From contig JBOZIK010000001.1 in NCBI GenBank assembly GCA_051453625.1, forward strand, positions 97,122,972 to 97,186,971: a stretch of 64,000 nucleotides of DNA, given 5' to 3'. A program made the translations under genes and the position numbers. This DNA comes from Welwitschia mirabilis (taxonomy: Eukaryota > Gnetophyta > Gnetopsida > Welwitschiales). Shown piece after piece: positions 1 to 12,766 of this stretch (positions are counted from its first letter, which is position 1; each line of letters opens with the position of its first letter). Below the pieces are notes generated by a model. The model saw only the letters and a program-made list of their open reading frames with translations, searched no databases and was not told the origin of the DNA.

Positions 1-2829
1 AATTATTATTAAGAAGAACAATAAGAACTAACTTTTAGTATTTTATGTATAAGTCATCATAAGTTATCACACTTTGTTGAAGCTAATCTAGCAATGAGGC
101 ATTAATAATACCATCAAACCTTAGTTCCACTAGTATTTTAAAGCCAAATTGATCTCACAGAAAATGAAAATTTAAATAGAGGATAAGCTGATAGATTAAA
201 CTTATAAATTAATGCTAAACTAGTCGACAATGATTAGGATTATATATCCATATCCTACCATCTAAGGAGATTCCTTACTTCTTATCTTTTCATAATAAGA
301 ACATACTAATAAACATTGACAACCATAAGAAGGACTATATAAGAAGATCCTACCCCAAGGATAAAGACACTTCATCCTTCATCATTAAAGATCATCCATC
401 ATCTAGCTTAAATCATGCCATTATTGGAATTTTATTCTTCATTCATCCATTGGAACTTTGTCATTTTAGATTAGAATTCCTATGTCTGCCATAAGAACGT
501 CTCTTATTATGAGGTTCTAATCCTTTATTCTTCCTCCCTAGGCATGAGTAAATGATTAACTTCTGAGACATTCATTTTAGTATATTCTAGTATTTTATCT
601 ATGCTAATTTGGCATTATTTATAATGTTTGCATAATTAATAAATATTCTTTAATTTCTAATTAGATTTTTTTTATTCTTCTACTATTAATTTAATTATGG
701 TTACTAGTTATGTATTAGTTTACTATGAATGTTTTTTCATATTTCTTTCTTACATTTGGTCATTCAATGTTTTATTAGGATTTTAGTGATTCATATATTA
801 TTTTATAATATATTTTATACTATTCCAGGTTTTCCACATTTTATTCTAAGAAATAACATTTTAATACTTATGCTTTCATTACATTTAAAATCTATAATGA
901 ATAGTTTATTACTTGTTCATGAACCTAGGTTATACTTATTATAATATATTTTACTTAATTAGGGTTTTCTTAATATATTTCCTTATGAATAATTATTATT
1001 AATTCTTAAGAAAATATCTAATCTATCTAATTTATCACTCTATGTTTCAAAACCTTCTTTACTCAAATCCTTAGTTGAAACTTTTATCCAAATATTATGA
1101 GATTTAAAATACCTTTATAGTCATTAAGAGAGAACAATAATTAGAATTAACTATAACATAGTAGAATGCCTTAGTTTATTTATCTAACATTAGCATCTAA
1201 TACCTTTGTAATCAGGGCACATATTTTAGCATCATGAATCATAACAAAAGTCAAGGTGTAGCATGCTTTTGATTTCGTTACTAAGGACTGCAATTACTAT
1301 TCCTTGAATTGCTAAGCATTAATTTTTATTTGTGAGAATTAATTTTTTGATTCTTATGTTTTAGATTTATTTCCATTAAAACTATAAAACTTTTTATATG
1401 GTTTCTTAGAACAAAAAGAGTCCAGGGCATAGGACAACAGATCTATAGATATTTGCCTTTGATCCATTATTTGAAACTTCACTTATATCTAGGTTGATTC
1501 TAACCTTATTTTAGCATTTCTAGTTGTAGAATGGGTAGTTTTGTTCTATATAAAATTTATGGAATCTTCTTATGTATTCTGTTATCAATAGATTACTTTA
1601 TGGTATGAATATAAAATTTTAGATTTGAAAAATTACTCCATTGTACACTATATGTTGATTAGCGTAATGTTGCTTCTTATCTACTGTTTATTTTTTGTAA
1701 TGCAAATTTTTCATTTAATTGGTGCTACTATTACATCTACTAGTGCTACCATTATTTTTATGAATTTATTTATCATTTAAGTATTAAGTTATGAATTTTA
1801 GTAATTTTAAATAAATTTTGTTATCTCTATATTATAAAAATATTTTATCAATCTTGATTGATCATCCATCACTAGATTATATTTACTATTGGATAACTAT
1901 AGATAAAGTTATGAATAACTAAAATATTAACAATTTCTAAATGGATTTGATAATGGCTTGAACTAATATTACTTAAATGTTACATTTTAGACTTATAAAT
2001 CGTAACTAAAAATTTCATGGATATTTCTTGACTAAATTAGCCATGTTTGGAATTAATAGAAATAATGTCAATCATAGGTTACTTAGGAAAATATTGAAAT
2101 CATTGTAGTAATCAAAATATTTAGGTACACCTTCTTATATGATTCTATTCTTTCACATGAATTGAATTAAAATAAAACCTATTATCATAAATTTATTTTT
2201 TCAAATTTTATGGCCTAGATTTTGAAGGTTTCTATGAGAATTTGAGAGACTTTAAATCTACAATTTTAATTATAGAAATTAAGGTGAAGTAGTTAGAATG
2301 AAATTTTTCTTTTTACTTGAAATAAAAATGTAATTCTTGGACAAACAACTTCAAACTTGCTTAATTAGATTACTAGGAGAGTTTATAGATAAGTTTTAAA
2401 AAAGGTATTTTCTAGAATGCATAACCTATTAACTAAGAATAAAAATCATAGACTTCCAAGAATAAGATAGTAAACATTTCATAAGGAATTTGTTAACTTA
2501 AAAACCCTATTAAAGATATGTTCAAAAAATGATTTTAAAGATTAGAGATTATTAATATTTTTCTATGAAGAATTAAATGCAAAGTAAAAACCTAATAAAG
2601 ATGATAAGTGATGGAAATTTCACATCTAAGACATTAAATAAAGCATGGAATACCTTTAAAAACATGGTTGAGATTTTGAAATTTAGGAAAGACCTTTTAG
2701 AAATATAGATGTAACAAAATAACCTAAACTCATAAAGTAATAAAATGAGTAATATATGAGTTAGATGAAGAAATATAATTAAATAGAAAAATAAAATATA
2801 TCACTATGAGATTGGATACCTTGAATCAT
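1..2829. other. AT-rich stretch without a recognisable gene
   Basis: No reading frame longer than about 70 codons and no motif I recognise on either strand. A TATA-like element (ctatataag, 335-343) is followed by a pyrimidine-rich leader-like stretch, which resembles the promoter part of an LTR, but I found no partner copy in the window. The single open frame at 729-944 is hydrophobic and phenylalanine/isoleucine-rich, as expected by chance in T-rich DNA. Most likely decayed repeat DNA. Confidence 0.6.
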
Positions 2830-3915
2830 CTAAATGTTAACTAGTTAGTAGTCAAGATAAATGTGTTTTATGTACCTATAATAAACATTCATTATGATAA
2901 ATGTTGATTTAATTTAAATTTAATATATCTAACCTTCATACTATTATTTTATAGGTTACTAATAGGATATGAAAAAATGTTCCAAGAGCTAGAGATCAGA
3001 ATCCCTAAAAAGATGAGGACATGAGTTGAAGTGACAGTGGTATCGATCATCTTATAGAACTTACCTTCATTCTTACATTCTGGAATTATCTATGACTACT
3101 AAGTCAATTTTACTTTTTCATGACATAATTTGAAGAGGACAAAAATTATGTAAAATTATAAACTCCAAAACCCTAACCTTAACTCTAATTTTTGCTTATA
3201 TGAAAAGACTGTAATACCTCAGTTTTAGGGTTATTGTTAAAGGGTTGATAGTTGATAACTGAGTGATTACTGAGAGAGCATTTATTATGTACTTTTTCTA
3301 AGTTCGTCCATTAGATATGAGTTAGGACTTTAAGAATAACATAACATTAAAATATTTCGTCTAATTTCCTTATGGATGTATTTCTATTTTATTGATGTAA
3401 TAAAGGCTAGAGTTTATTTCAATAGGATATCTTGGTTTTAAGTGTGTTTGTAGATCATACTTGTTATACTTGATAGAGATTAAAATTTGTTAAGTATTTT
3501 TTTTCTATTTCTAAGTGGTTCTTTTATGTTAATCTTAGTCTAGGGCTTTCTTCCATTTGATGTTCTTTGGGAGTGAAGTCCTACTTTACATGCTCTTGGA
3601 GTTAGTTATGAGAGAAAAGGTGAACTAAAAATCTCCATTATTACTAATATGGTGAATGAGATTATGTAACCATGCTTAAGCTTTATTAAATGCTTTATAA
3701 AACTCCTTTAGACTAATTACAAAACATATTTACTTTCCTTGAAGAATGAAGTCATCGCTATTATATGCATGCTAAATCTTAAGGTTATGTCTCATCTCTA
3801 ATTTAGCTTAGTATGTAATAACACTATTTTTTTCTTATGATTTTCTATACAACATCATTTTATAATAGTTATACATATAATTTATGTAAGCTTTTATACA
3901 TTACTAAATTAATCT
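2830..3915 (+). repeat. Decayed Athila-type LTR fragment (copy E1)
   Basis: This stretch matches, in the opposite orientation, the stretch at about 13,060-14,122. Paired landmarks are an aaaccctaa-containing block (3,171 here), a ttttaagtgtg block (near 3,437), and a block around tgaatgagattatgtaacc (near 3,654). The last block also occurs in the Gypsy-1 LTRs (near 19,840) and the orphan LTR (near 33,510), so this LTR belongs to a related subfamily. It ends near 3,915 at a stretch (ctcgggaagaataac) that could be the end of a tRNA-Asp-type primer-binding site with a deletion. The left boundary is uncertain by 100 bases or more. Confidence 0.4.
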
Positions 3916-5804
3916 CTCGGGAAGAATAACGTTAAGACTATACTACAAATAGAAGTCCTACTTATTATTAGTAAAAGTTAGATTTAGCCACATAAGATTT
4001 GTATTCTTAGGATAATATTATAATTAACATACATAAATATAGATATAAGTGTAGCAATATTTTATTAGAAACATATGTATCAACTGCATAATACATAACT
4101 AACTACCTATTAAATACATATAAGTAGTGCACATGCGATGTGCATATTGGAACTTGTACATTGTTGTTATATTCCTATGTGTGTTGTTATTTATTTTAAA
4201 CACATTTAGATAAGGTTTTCATGTGATTATATTATGCGGATAATGCCTTTCCATAAAGCACTTATTAAAACCATATAAAAGTAGACATAGTATGCTCCCA
4301 CTTGGAAAAAACAAATATGTATATTTTGAATCAAATGGTATTGACTGCATACTATACAATGATAACATGTAACACATATACATAGTAGACACATATGAAA
4401 TCCTACACATTAAACATTGTACTTTTTAACCTCTGATGCATTTGGTCTTCTATGTTGTAAAGGCATGAAAGTGTACCAAGTATGCCAATAGATGTCTATC
4501 TATTTAATGTGTTTGATAGTAAAATGGTAATCAATAATTCCTTAAATGGTTATATCTTGTTTCTTGAGTATGAATCATGAACTAATAAGTGTATTAGCAA
4601 ATCTTTTATATGGCTAGACACAAGTAGACTTATAGTGTTATGTGTACAGAGACTAGCAATAGGTAGGCATAGTGTGTCAATAATAGAATGATTAGTGTAG
4701 ATGTGGCATTTTGCCAATGACCATATTTATTACTACACTAAATATACACCTCTATGACGCAACTAAAGTGAGTATGCTACCTAGAATGAGTGGTATGTAT
4801 TATATGTAAGTTACAATATCTAACCTCAATAGTTAGGAATGGTATGATGTCTTATGTATTACAATGTCTAACATCAATAGTTAGGAATGGTATGATGCCT
4901 TATGTATGGCATCTGCTGTCTATCTAAGAGAGTGTAGTATGTGAGGTTTATGAAATCATGGTGGTAGAGGTGTCAAACGTACTTAGTAAATTAAAACCAT
5001 CAATTATACATTCAATTATCCACTAGTAGGGGACAAATGAATATTGAGGGATTAGGTCTATATAAGACTACCCTTATGATGGCATAACTCGTTGTAATGA
5101 AGTATTAAGTATTTAATGTATTCATAAGTAAAAGGTAAATACCAATCCATTTTTCTTACTTGTGCACAAATTTAACCCTAAATCTATGTCACTATTCACA
5201 TAACTAAGTGAATCACAGTATAATAACAATACTAAATCCTATGGGAAAAGTAAAAATTTTTCCAATAATGTTGTGTTGAAACTAAACCCCTAAGCACCGA
5301 GTTACATGCACTAGTTGGATTAGAACCTTATAAATACTAAGAGCCAACTTAATAAATATGTGACTTTGTATGAGTGTTATAGGTTAGAATTCATGATACT
5401 TCTATATGACTTCTATCATGTATATATCGTTATATAATCTCATAACAATGATGCATGTCGTAAAGTGACAATGGAGCTAGCATAAGATTTGGATTATAAT
5501 GGACTACATTAATTTCTTTAATGGTTGAGAATAATAAGCTATACATCTATCATTAGTAACTAATCCAAATGATGAGTAATCCTTCTTCTCCATAAGTCAC
5601 TATACTAATTCAAACCTAATAAATACACTATGTGTTTACTTCTCTAATGGTGGAAACATTACTATCATGGATGATATTTCTGTGGGTGGCATTATAAAAA
5701 CCCCTTTCTAGTGTTTGATTACATATTGACACTTAGTGGATGTGAGAAATTAAAGAAACTAGCAAGTCATACTAATAAACATTATAAATCACTAGCATGA
5801 CATG
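3916..5804. other. Unidentified stretch between an LTR fragment and Copia-1
   Basis: No coding motif was found on either strand. Base composition is slightly less T-rich than the neighbourhood, and it holds the 48-bp tandem duplication listed separately. It lies where the internal region of the E1 LTR's element would start, but no gag or pol trace is readable, so it may be another old insertion. Confidence 0.5.
4811..4906 (+). repeat. 48-bp tandem duplication, two copies
   Basis: Copy 1 is 4,811-4,858 and copy 2 is 4,859-4,906. They are aligned end to end without a spacer and differ at three positions. Both contain the string caatagttaggaatggtatg. The near-identity in otherwise strongly decayed DNA suggests a duplication more recent than the surrounding elements. 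Confidence 0.85.
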
Positions 5805-5990
5805 TGTTGGAAAATAGAAGAGCAAGAAAAATGAGTAGGATTTCCAAAAATTAAAATTTTTTTCTAAAATATTCTTGTCAGTTATTACAAAGAAGAGATT
5901 GATTTTAAAGACAAGAATACCATTAGGATTCTACTAGGATTTTCATGTCCCCTTAGATATAAGACCACGGTGTGCATATAAACTTTAGTA
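5805..5990 (-). repeat. Copia-1 3' LTR
   Basis: Begins tgttggaaaatag on the plus strand and aligns through to ...actttagta. The copy at 12,577 shares this along its length, including the block gattttcatgt, with many point differences. The ends tgttgg and ttagta are inverted repeats of each other apart from transitions, as expected for LTR termini. Confidence 0.8.
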
Positions 5991-6001
5991 ATTCCTCCCT
6001 T
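5991..6001 (-). promoter_or_regulatory. Copia-1 polypurine tract
   Basis: The plus-strand run attcctccctt sits exactly at the inner edge of the 3' LTR. On the minus strand it is a purine-rich run with a central GGGAGG, the site that primes plus-strand DNA synthesis in LTR elements. Confidence 0.6.
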
Positions 6002-6149
6002 AACATGCAAATATGCTATTTTCCAAGGGAAAAATGGAGTACCATCAGGAAAACCTTAGGAATGCAGCCTATAATAAAATCTCCTTAAAATATTTATTAT
6101 GTAAGAAAACTACTTCATTGAAGAAGTAGTCAATTTACTGTCATACATA

Positions 6150-6900
6150 CAATAGCAGATAGGACTAGTAGGTGCATTACACATTCAATAATGCTAGGCG
6201 AAAAAAGGTACTATACATCCCATGATACTAGTACAAAAGTATACTACAAATATCTTAGTACTAGGATTAAAGTAACTTTAAATAGAAACTTAAAATTCAA
6301 ATGAAGCTCCTAATGTACAAAATAATGGATTTAAATAAACTCATTGTTAATTTGATTTTAGATTTAAAGTGCTAGAACTTGTCTCAACCAAGTATCTTTG
6401 TTTGAGTATTATTTATTTTTATGGTCAAATGATGTACTAGTGCAATAACTTCATGTTGTATAAGTTCCCTAGTTTTATGAACCCACTTTTATAATATGTT
6501 CTATAATTACATAGTATTCTTCTTTTATGGATTGAATCCACTAATTGTATAGAATAACATCTTTTAAAGAAGTTAGTTTACCATCAAAGTAAATCTCATC
6601 ATCATCATCATAATGAGTTACATGTGAGCCATGTTTGGTTCTAGTTTTACCCTTCTTGTTATTATGTCTTGGAGAGTAAACTGTAACCAATTATATTGAT
6701 GTTATCTCTAGGTAGTATTAGCTTCTTTAGTTGGAAAACCTACTAAATTACTAGTAGAACCATGATTAATTATGCTAGTAATATAAACTTATTTAATTCC
6801 TATAGGTTGAAATGTAAACATACCAATAAAAGGAATTAAAGTATTATTGGTGGCTATATCTTCCTCCTTAACCATAAGACATTGATGATATAATATATTT
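6150..6900 (-). pseudogene. Copia-1 integrase-RT linker with RT/RNase H remnant
   Basis: Minus-strand reading from 6,900 downward gives the low-complexity linker that follows the copia integrase. It then jumps (around 6,411) straight to a motif of the QTK type that lies near the end of copia RT, followed around 6,270 by a block resembling the RNase H approach (reads ILVLRYL). The RT fingers and palm with the catalytic aspartates are absent, so a deletion of roughly 1 kb is inferred between 6,540 and 6,411. Stops occur every 10-30 codons. Confidence 0.5.
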
Positions 6901-7660
6901 ATTATGTTAGAAGAAGGATGAAGCTTTAAAAGATTAAGTTGAGAATTATTGTTTAAAGTCATTATGAAGATAATATCATAAGAAATAATGATCTTATGAT
7001 GATTTATAAGATACACTCAATAATCTTTCTAATTAGTTGGATATCCCACAAAGATACTGATGTAAGCATATGCTTCAAAATTTTCACAATGTTCACTTAG
7101 AATATGGAAATAGCAATTGTAATCAAAAACATAAAAATGGTTTAACTTTAGCTTATACCCATATCATTTTTTAGCTGTAGATACTCCTTTTTTAGTATGG
7201 CAACCAATATAATTATTAAAATGTATAGTAGTATTTACTACTTTACCTCAAAATAGGTCTTACAAACATTGATATACATTATAGAATGTTCCATATTCAT
7301 GTTAGTACAATTAAATTGCTTAGTAATGTAAATTTATTAGGGCATCCTTGGGTAGGTCTTTAAAAGTTGAATCTCTTTAAAAGTAAAAAATTCATTGAAC
7401 TTGATAGATTTGCATTCATTAGCATTATTAAAGTAAAATATTTTAATCTAATAGTTTGCTTGCTATCCACTTTAGTTTTAAACTTCTTAATAATATTTAA
7501 ATTTTATGATTTAAATTTAATGAAGTAGACCTAAGCCATTTAGGAATACTCATCAATAAAGAAGATAAAGAAACAAAATCCATGAAGAGTAGAAACTAGA
7601 ATAGCTCCTCACTGTAAATAAGCAAAAGTGTTTCATCAACATGTCACTTACTTAGTGTAA
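6900..7660 (-). pseudogene. Copia-1 integrase pseudogene
   Basis: Read on the minus strand. Near 7,545-7,585 the frame gives FIFFIDEYS, the second conserved segment of the copia integrase core. Near 7,450 it gives KKFKTKVDSK. Near 7,080-7,250 it gives VNTTIHFNNYIGCHTKKGV and, after several stops, ISIFVGYPTN, all typical of the core-to-C-terminal part of copia integrases. The short frame at 6,789-7,016 is the continuation of this same pseudogene into the linker. Multiple stops and frameshifts; not functional. Confidence 0.8.
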
Positions 7661-8240
7661 ACTATCCTCTACTTACTTTGCCCATAATACATTCTTTACA
7701 CTAAGGAATATCCCATGGAATAGATGGAGGAATCCAGTGGCCATTCTTAAGCATTAAATTCATTGTACGAGGAGTAGAATGCCCTAATTAAGCATGCCAT
7801 AGTAGCAAGAAAGAGATCTCATCTTGTAAAAATGTGTAGATGATCTCTTACATTCTAATACAACTATGAAGAAGAATAAGCTTATCATTCATGCATTCTT
7901 TCATGACTTACTATTGATCACCCTTATAAATATACACTAAGTGCTTTATCATGAAAATAGAATGATATTCTCACACTAGAGTGGAAAGCAATAAAAGCTA
8001 AGAGCTCAAGGAATGAACATATAGAATATGAGGATTAATTTATAAAGAAAGCAATGTCAAGTCAACGATAATCAAACCATAGTATTCCATAGGATCTAGA
8101 TTTCTTTTTGCCAAATAAACATGACTCAATACTTTAATGAAGTTATTAAAATAATCACATTAATAAGTCATGTGAGGACTTACACTTGTGTCAAGAATTC
8201 ACATGTCATAATGAAATATGTGCTTACTTATACTAATAAA
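7660..8240 (-). pseudogene. Copia-1 protease and GAG-pre-integrase remnant
   Basis: On the minus strand a protease-like segment near 8,170-8,220 reads LDTSVSPHMT; the usual DSG-type triad after the aspartate has changed. Around 7,680-7,810 a GAG-pre-integrase zinc-binding segment is readable: LLLWHA, a stop, LGH, then CKECIMGK, which keeps the H...C-C spacing. Many stops lie between. It sits directly upstream of integrase on the same strand, as expected for copia pol. Confidence 0.7.
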
Positions 8241-10957
8241 TTAAAAGTTTTAAAAGAATGAATTTGATTCAAAATTTTCACCATAACTAAGAAAATTAAA
8301 TTCTTTAGCAAATGCATTTTACTTACGCATAGAATTTATTTTGTTTGAAGAAATCCTATAGAAGTTTGCAATATGATAGTGTATTCTCAATTATGAGTGC
8401 TAATATTTGTTCTTCTTAGGAATCATAATATTCTAAATTTACTTCTAGTTTTGCTAAGTTTGATTAGGCTTCTTATTTTGCTATTTTTATGCAGCTTAAT
8501 CCTAATCATGAGGGAATTCCTTTTGCAAATGGAATTTATTAGTAGACTATTTATTTTAACAAGAAGAATCTTAAGAATAAGAAACATTGCATGAAGTATC
8601 AAAGAAAGAAAATATCATGAAGTTAAAATAATCTTTAGTGAAAATGAGATCCTTATTAAGCATATCAAAAAGTCATACTATTTAATTACTTATTTTCATA
8701 TAGCAACATAATATAACTACACAAACAAAATTCTTTCAAAAAAATAGTAGATGAGATAATAAAGGTAAATTTGTATTTATAAATCAATCTCTACTACTTT
8801 TGCCTTAATGTCTTGCATCTATGTAATTAATTATCTCATTTTTTTCTTTCTCATAATGCAAACTATTCATGTGACTTATGTAGTTAACGAGCTTCAAATC
8901 ATTTTTGAAGTATAATGTGTTCCTTAAGTAATATAAGTTGGTATAGATCATTTTGATCTGATTAGCCAACTTTTTATGTTAATAAGAAATAGAGTTCTAC
9001 ATAATCTGCATTAATGTTTTATTAATATTTTATAAATTAGCCTCTTTAGCCTGATCATGAAGAGGTATGTATGCATGTATCAAAAAAATCCCTTTCATAA
9101 TCATAAATCCACATGGTTAACATAAGATCCACATGATAAAAATCTAATAACTAATCATATTAAAGAGTGACTTTGATATTGGTCATGATCCTATTAGTGA
9201 AAATGTATATAAAAGAATCTAACAACCACTAAAACTTAGCCTTTGAAGATCATCCCATTGGTGAAAAAAGGATAAGCACTAGAAGAGAATTAACAAGTGG
9301 TAAGATAAAGTTTAAAATTGAAGGAACAAATAAAAGTGATCTATTTATCACATAATGAAATGTTCTTAAGTTCAAAAAAGGATATAAGAGGAAAAAAGTA
9401 CTAAGAGATGATATAATTACAAGCAAAGGGATCTTGCTCTGATTCACAATTTCAAGTGAGAAATCTTGGTCTCATCTATAATTTCAAGTAATCTATCCAA
9501 GTCATAATGCAACTAAAGCAATGAGCTAAAATTTAATAATAGAGAGGTACAAGCACTAAAAAAGAAAATCAAGTCCAAAAATTAAGTGATCTATCTAACT
9601 TACAAAGTATGTCAATCATAAGAAAGAGAAACAAAGGTACTTACTCTAAAATTTCTTAATGTGAGCAAGGTAGATTTTAATGCAAGGAATATAAATTGAT
9701 GATTATTTAATAAAAATGATAATATTAGTTAATTTTAAAGTTTATTTTCAAATTTGAGGTTTAATTATGTCCTCTCTAAGGCTAATATTCTTGTCTCTGA
9801 AGGGAATCAAAAGATAAAATGTAACTCACATTATTGGGCTTTCAAGTTATCAGCTAGTTTTAGTTACCTCAACTATATACCTCCCTTAAAGGAGAGTATC
9901 ATGTAATGTTAATGATTTAATTATATCTTAGGCTTAGTAATATTTAAATTTTATTAAATCTTAGCCCTTGGTAATAAAATCTAAGTAGAACCTACTACTA
10001 TTTCTTTAGTATTCACCTAATATGTCCTTAATTATTAAGGTGTACATGAGAATCTAAATCTCAAGGTGCTTAGAATGTTTTCTCTTAAGAGAGATAACAC
10101 TCTTCATGTAATCCAAGCTTCATGATTATGGAAGCCAAGACTACACAATAAGCTTTAGAAAGTAGTATAAAGCCTGATATGGATCTTTGTCTGTGTAAGG
10201 CTACCCATGCCCATTACTAATCAAATCTTATTACTATGAAAGAGAATCAATATTTAAGGGGTGAAAATAATTTTTCTTTTTATTATTTAACTTAATTAAG
10301 ATTAATAGAATTGTTAAGTATGGAGAGAAAGTAAAGGATTAATACACAACAAAAAAGGATTAACTATGGTATAGCTAAGCTAAGTAGATCTTTCTTACCA
10401 TCCAACTTAGCTTAATCGACCCAAATCATAAAAATAGTTTAAGAGAAAGAAACGAAATTAAGTCAAGGAATCTTGATTTACATTCCAAGTTAACTTGATA
10501 ATAGAGCTTTGACTTAGAAAAACCTAAAAATGCTAAAAAATCTTAAAGAACTCAAAAATAATGAAAATAAGAACTCAAAGCATAAGAAAAAGAGCTTAAA
10601 AAGATATTGATCAACATACCAAGTTGTTTTGATTATAAAAAGTGAGTTTAGAGTTTACAAGTTTGAAAAATACCACAAAAACTTAAAAAATTGCTTAAGA
10701 AGATTCAAACATAGAGATATGCACAAAACTATACATGTTCACAAAATAGAGCCAAATACTAAATAATTATTAGCCAAAGAATATGTATGTAAAATTAGGT
10801 AATGGTTAAGCAATTGGTTAGAAAAATTACATGCCTATGAGATAGAGCCAAAAGATAACCAATGTTTAGAATGTTGGATGTGCAAATAATAGAAAAAAAA
10901 ATTCTGACACAAACTTAAAAATAATTTTTTTCCACCTCCTTAGACTTAAACCTTTGA
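8240..10957 (-). other. Copia-1 5' internal region, gag not readable
   Basis: This is the expected position of gag on the minus strand, but I could not find a convincing gag core or zinc knuckle. The only frames are short (8,397-8,594 plus; 9,250-9,447 minus) and leucine/isoleucine-rich. Parts of 9,780-10,260 are richer in C and G and read like untranslated or inserted repeat DNA. The stretch is longer than a copia gag needs, which supports an insertion here. Confidence 0.4.
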
Positions 10958-11057
10958 NNNNNNNNNNNNNNNNNNNNNNNNNNNNNNNNNNNNNNNNNNN
11001 NNNNNNNNNNNNNNNNNNNNNNNNNNNNNNNNNNNNNNNNNNNNNNNNNNNNNNNNN
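10958..11057. other. Assembly gap, 100 N
   Basis: Exactly 100 N. The last bases before it (tagacttaaacctttga) and the first bases after it (tccctagacttaaacctttga) match, so the two contig ends probably overlap and the gap may be artificial. Confidence 0.95.
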
Positions 11058-11059
11058 TC

Positions 11060-12125
11060 CCTAGACTTAAACCTTTGATGTTAAACATGAGAGGGAAAGC
11101 CCTTTGCCACTACACCAACATGCTACTATTGTTTCATAATGATTCCATAATCCTAAAGACACTTATGTATAGGATATTTAACAACTAGTACATTAGTGAT
11201 TTGGAAAGCACGACTAGTAGTTTAGGTAGTTACAAAAGATGAATCAGACAAGAGGCTTAGGCACTAGTGGACTAACAATGAGAAGAACCACAAATCGAGG
11301 ATGCCAGTAGATTGGCAGTGGGAGTAAGATATGAAGTAATATATAGTAGGATAATCAACATAAGGTTAATGTAGGTAGAGAGAAACATTACAACAATAGA
11401 GGATTCCAATAGGATAGACAATAGTCATTAAGAGAATCATGTAGTGGAAAAGAAGAGTAGCTTATCAAAACTAAATAATAATAGAGAAGACTATGGAATC
11501 TCTAATAAGTACACATAATGGAAAACACAACATAGTGTACCAAAGTACAATAAGGTCAAATCATTCAAGGAATATGGTAATAGATGGGTGCATTATAGGA
11601 AGACTGCAAGAAAGCATGATAGATCATAGTGGGCAAGTGCAGGTTGGTGAGCAGTGATAAGGAAATAGTAAGAAGGGAAAGCATAATGATAGAGGATTAA
11701 CAACATACTGGTAGATAGGTTAGTATTATGATGGTCCATAGTAGGATAGCATACAATTGTAGCCTAGAAAAGAAAGTGATCAAGTGATGGAAAAGTAGTA
11801 AGATTAGTTGTAGTAGAAATTGAAGGCACATATGTGGTATAGGAATAAAGATTTCATGTAGTAGATCACCAATGGACTATGAAGTAAAGTGCAGTGTAAG
11901 TGCCATAACTAGTGGGTGGTAATAAACTAAGAGGTACAGTGAAGAACAAGTAGTACTAATATAGGCAAAAACATTAGCAGTGGTGATGTGGAGTATCAAG
12001 CATGCAATAAGGCACAATAATAGTAGTAGAAATGTAGGTATAACAAACATAGTGAGAGTGTAGTAGTTTGATAAGAAGAGTGCAAGAAGATCACAACACA
12101 TAGTGGGTAAGTGAGAATGGCCCAG
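11060..12125. repeat. G-rich stretch with imperfect internal repeats inside Copia-1
   Basis: On the plus strand this kilobase is rich in G and in short words such as agtag and gtggt, unlike the A/T-rich flanks. A segment near 11,602-11,640 (gcaagaaag ... catagtgggcaagtg) recurs near 12,080-12,113 (gcaagaaga ... catagtgggtaagtg). No coding motif is recognisable; the open frame at 11,877-12,101 on the minus strand is hydrophobic and looks fortuitous. It could be a decayed tandem array or an insertion into the Copia-1 leader. Confidence 0.45.
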
Positions 12126-12560
12126 ATCATAAGTAACTATTTTAACAGAGTCAACTAGGATGAAAACCCCATTTTTAAACTGTCAAAAAGCCAAAAAGAT
12201 TATTCTTTTTTTAAAAAAATTAGATTTTCTTTAAAAATAAAAAAGAAACCCAAAAAAATGAATGCCCCTTCTTAAAGAAAATTATGCCCATTAAAGAAAA
12301 AAATATTCTTCTAAAAAATAAGAGTTAATATTTTGCTAAGCAAGCCCCTTTCCCAAAAACAAAATTGAATTTTTTTAAAAAAAATTCTTAAAAAAAGAAA
12401 AAACAATAAAGGGAAAAAACAACAAGGCTAAAAGAGAGAAATAAAAGGCCAAAAATAAAGCTTAATAAGCCCTTGAAAAGGTTTAAAAAAACTCTAAGGA
12501 GGCCATCAGAAGCCTTAAAGATTAAGAGTTGCTAAAGAGAGCTTCACAAAATCTCCTCTA
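12126..12560. other. Copia-1 leader region, purine-rich low complexity
   Basis: An A-rich stretch with long runs of A, AAG and AAAAG words lies just inside the 5' LTR and primer-binding site of Copia-1. It corresponds to the untranslated leader on the minus strand. No gene is visible. Confidence 0.5.
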
Positions 12561-12562
12561 GA

Positions 12563-12574
12563 GCTCTAACACTA
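12563..12574 (-). promoter_or_regulatory. Copia-1 primer-binding site (initiator tRNA-Met)
   Basis: The plus-strand string gctctaacacta is the reverse of the copia initiator-Met site (reverse complement gctctgatacca). Nine of 12 positions match, and the three differences are all transitions. It lies two bases from the LTR start at 12,577, which is the expected position in a minus-strand element. Confidence 0.7.
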
Positions 12575-12576
12575 CT

Positions 12577-12766
12577 TGTTAGAAAATAGAAGAGTAAAAA
12601 ACATGAGTAAGATTTTCTAAAATTAAAAATTTATTTCTTTAAAATATTCTTTATTATTTATTACAAAAAAGAGATTTATTTTAAAGGCAAGCATACCATT
12701 AGAATTTCACTAGGATTTTCATGTTCTCCTAGAAATAGAATCATAATGTGCATAGAAACCTTAGTA
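12577..12766 (-). repeat. Copia-1 5' LTR
   Basis: Begins tgttagaaaatag on the plus strand and aligns with 5,805-5,990 to the end block ccttagta. The two copies differ at many sites and by a few small indels, indicating an old insertion. The 290 bases that follow (to about 13,060) show nothing recognisable. Confidence 0.8.

Larger units (their letters stand above)
5805..12766 (-). mobile_element. Copia-1: degenerate Ty1/copia element, minus strand, both LTRs present
   Basis: Two matching LTRs of about 190 bp (5,805-5,990 and 12,577-12,766) bound the element. Next to the right LTR is a decayed initiator-Met primer-binding site, and next to the left LTR is a pyrimidine run that reads as a polypurine tract on the minus strand. 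Both fix the direction as minus. Protease, GAG-pre-integrase and integrase are readable in that order from right to left, followed by an integrase-RT linker and a small RT/RNase H remnant. That order (integrase before RT) is diagnostic for copia. Most of RT is missing, so the element could not move by itself. At 6.96 kb it is longer than expected for such a deletion, so extra sequence has probably been inserted between 8.3 and 12.5 kb. Confidence 0.8.

Noticed and set aside
729-944. 71-codon open frame
   Set aside because: Hydrophobic, T-rich composition with no motif; expected by chance in AT-rich DNA.
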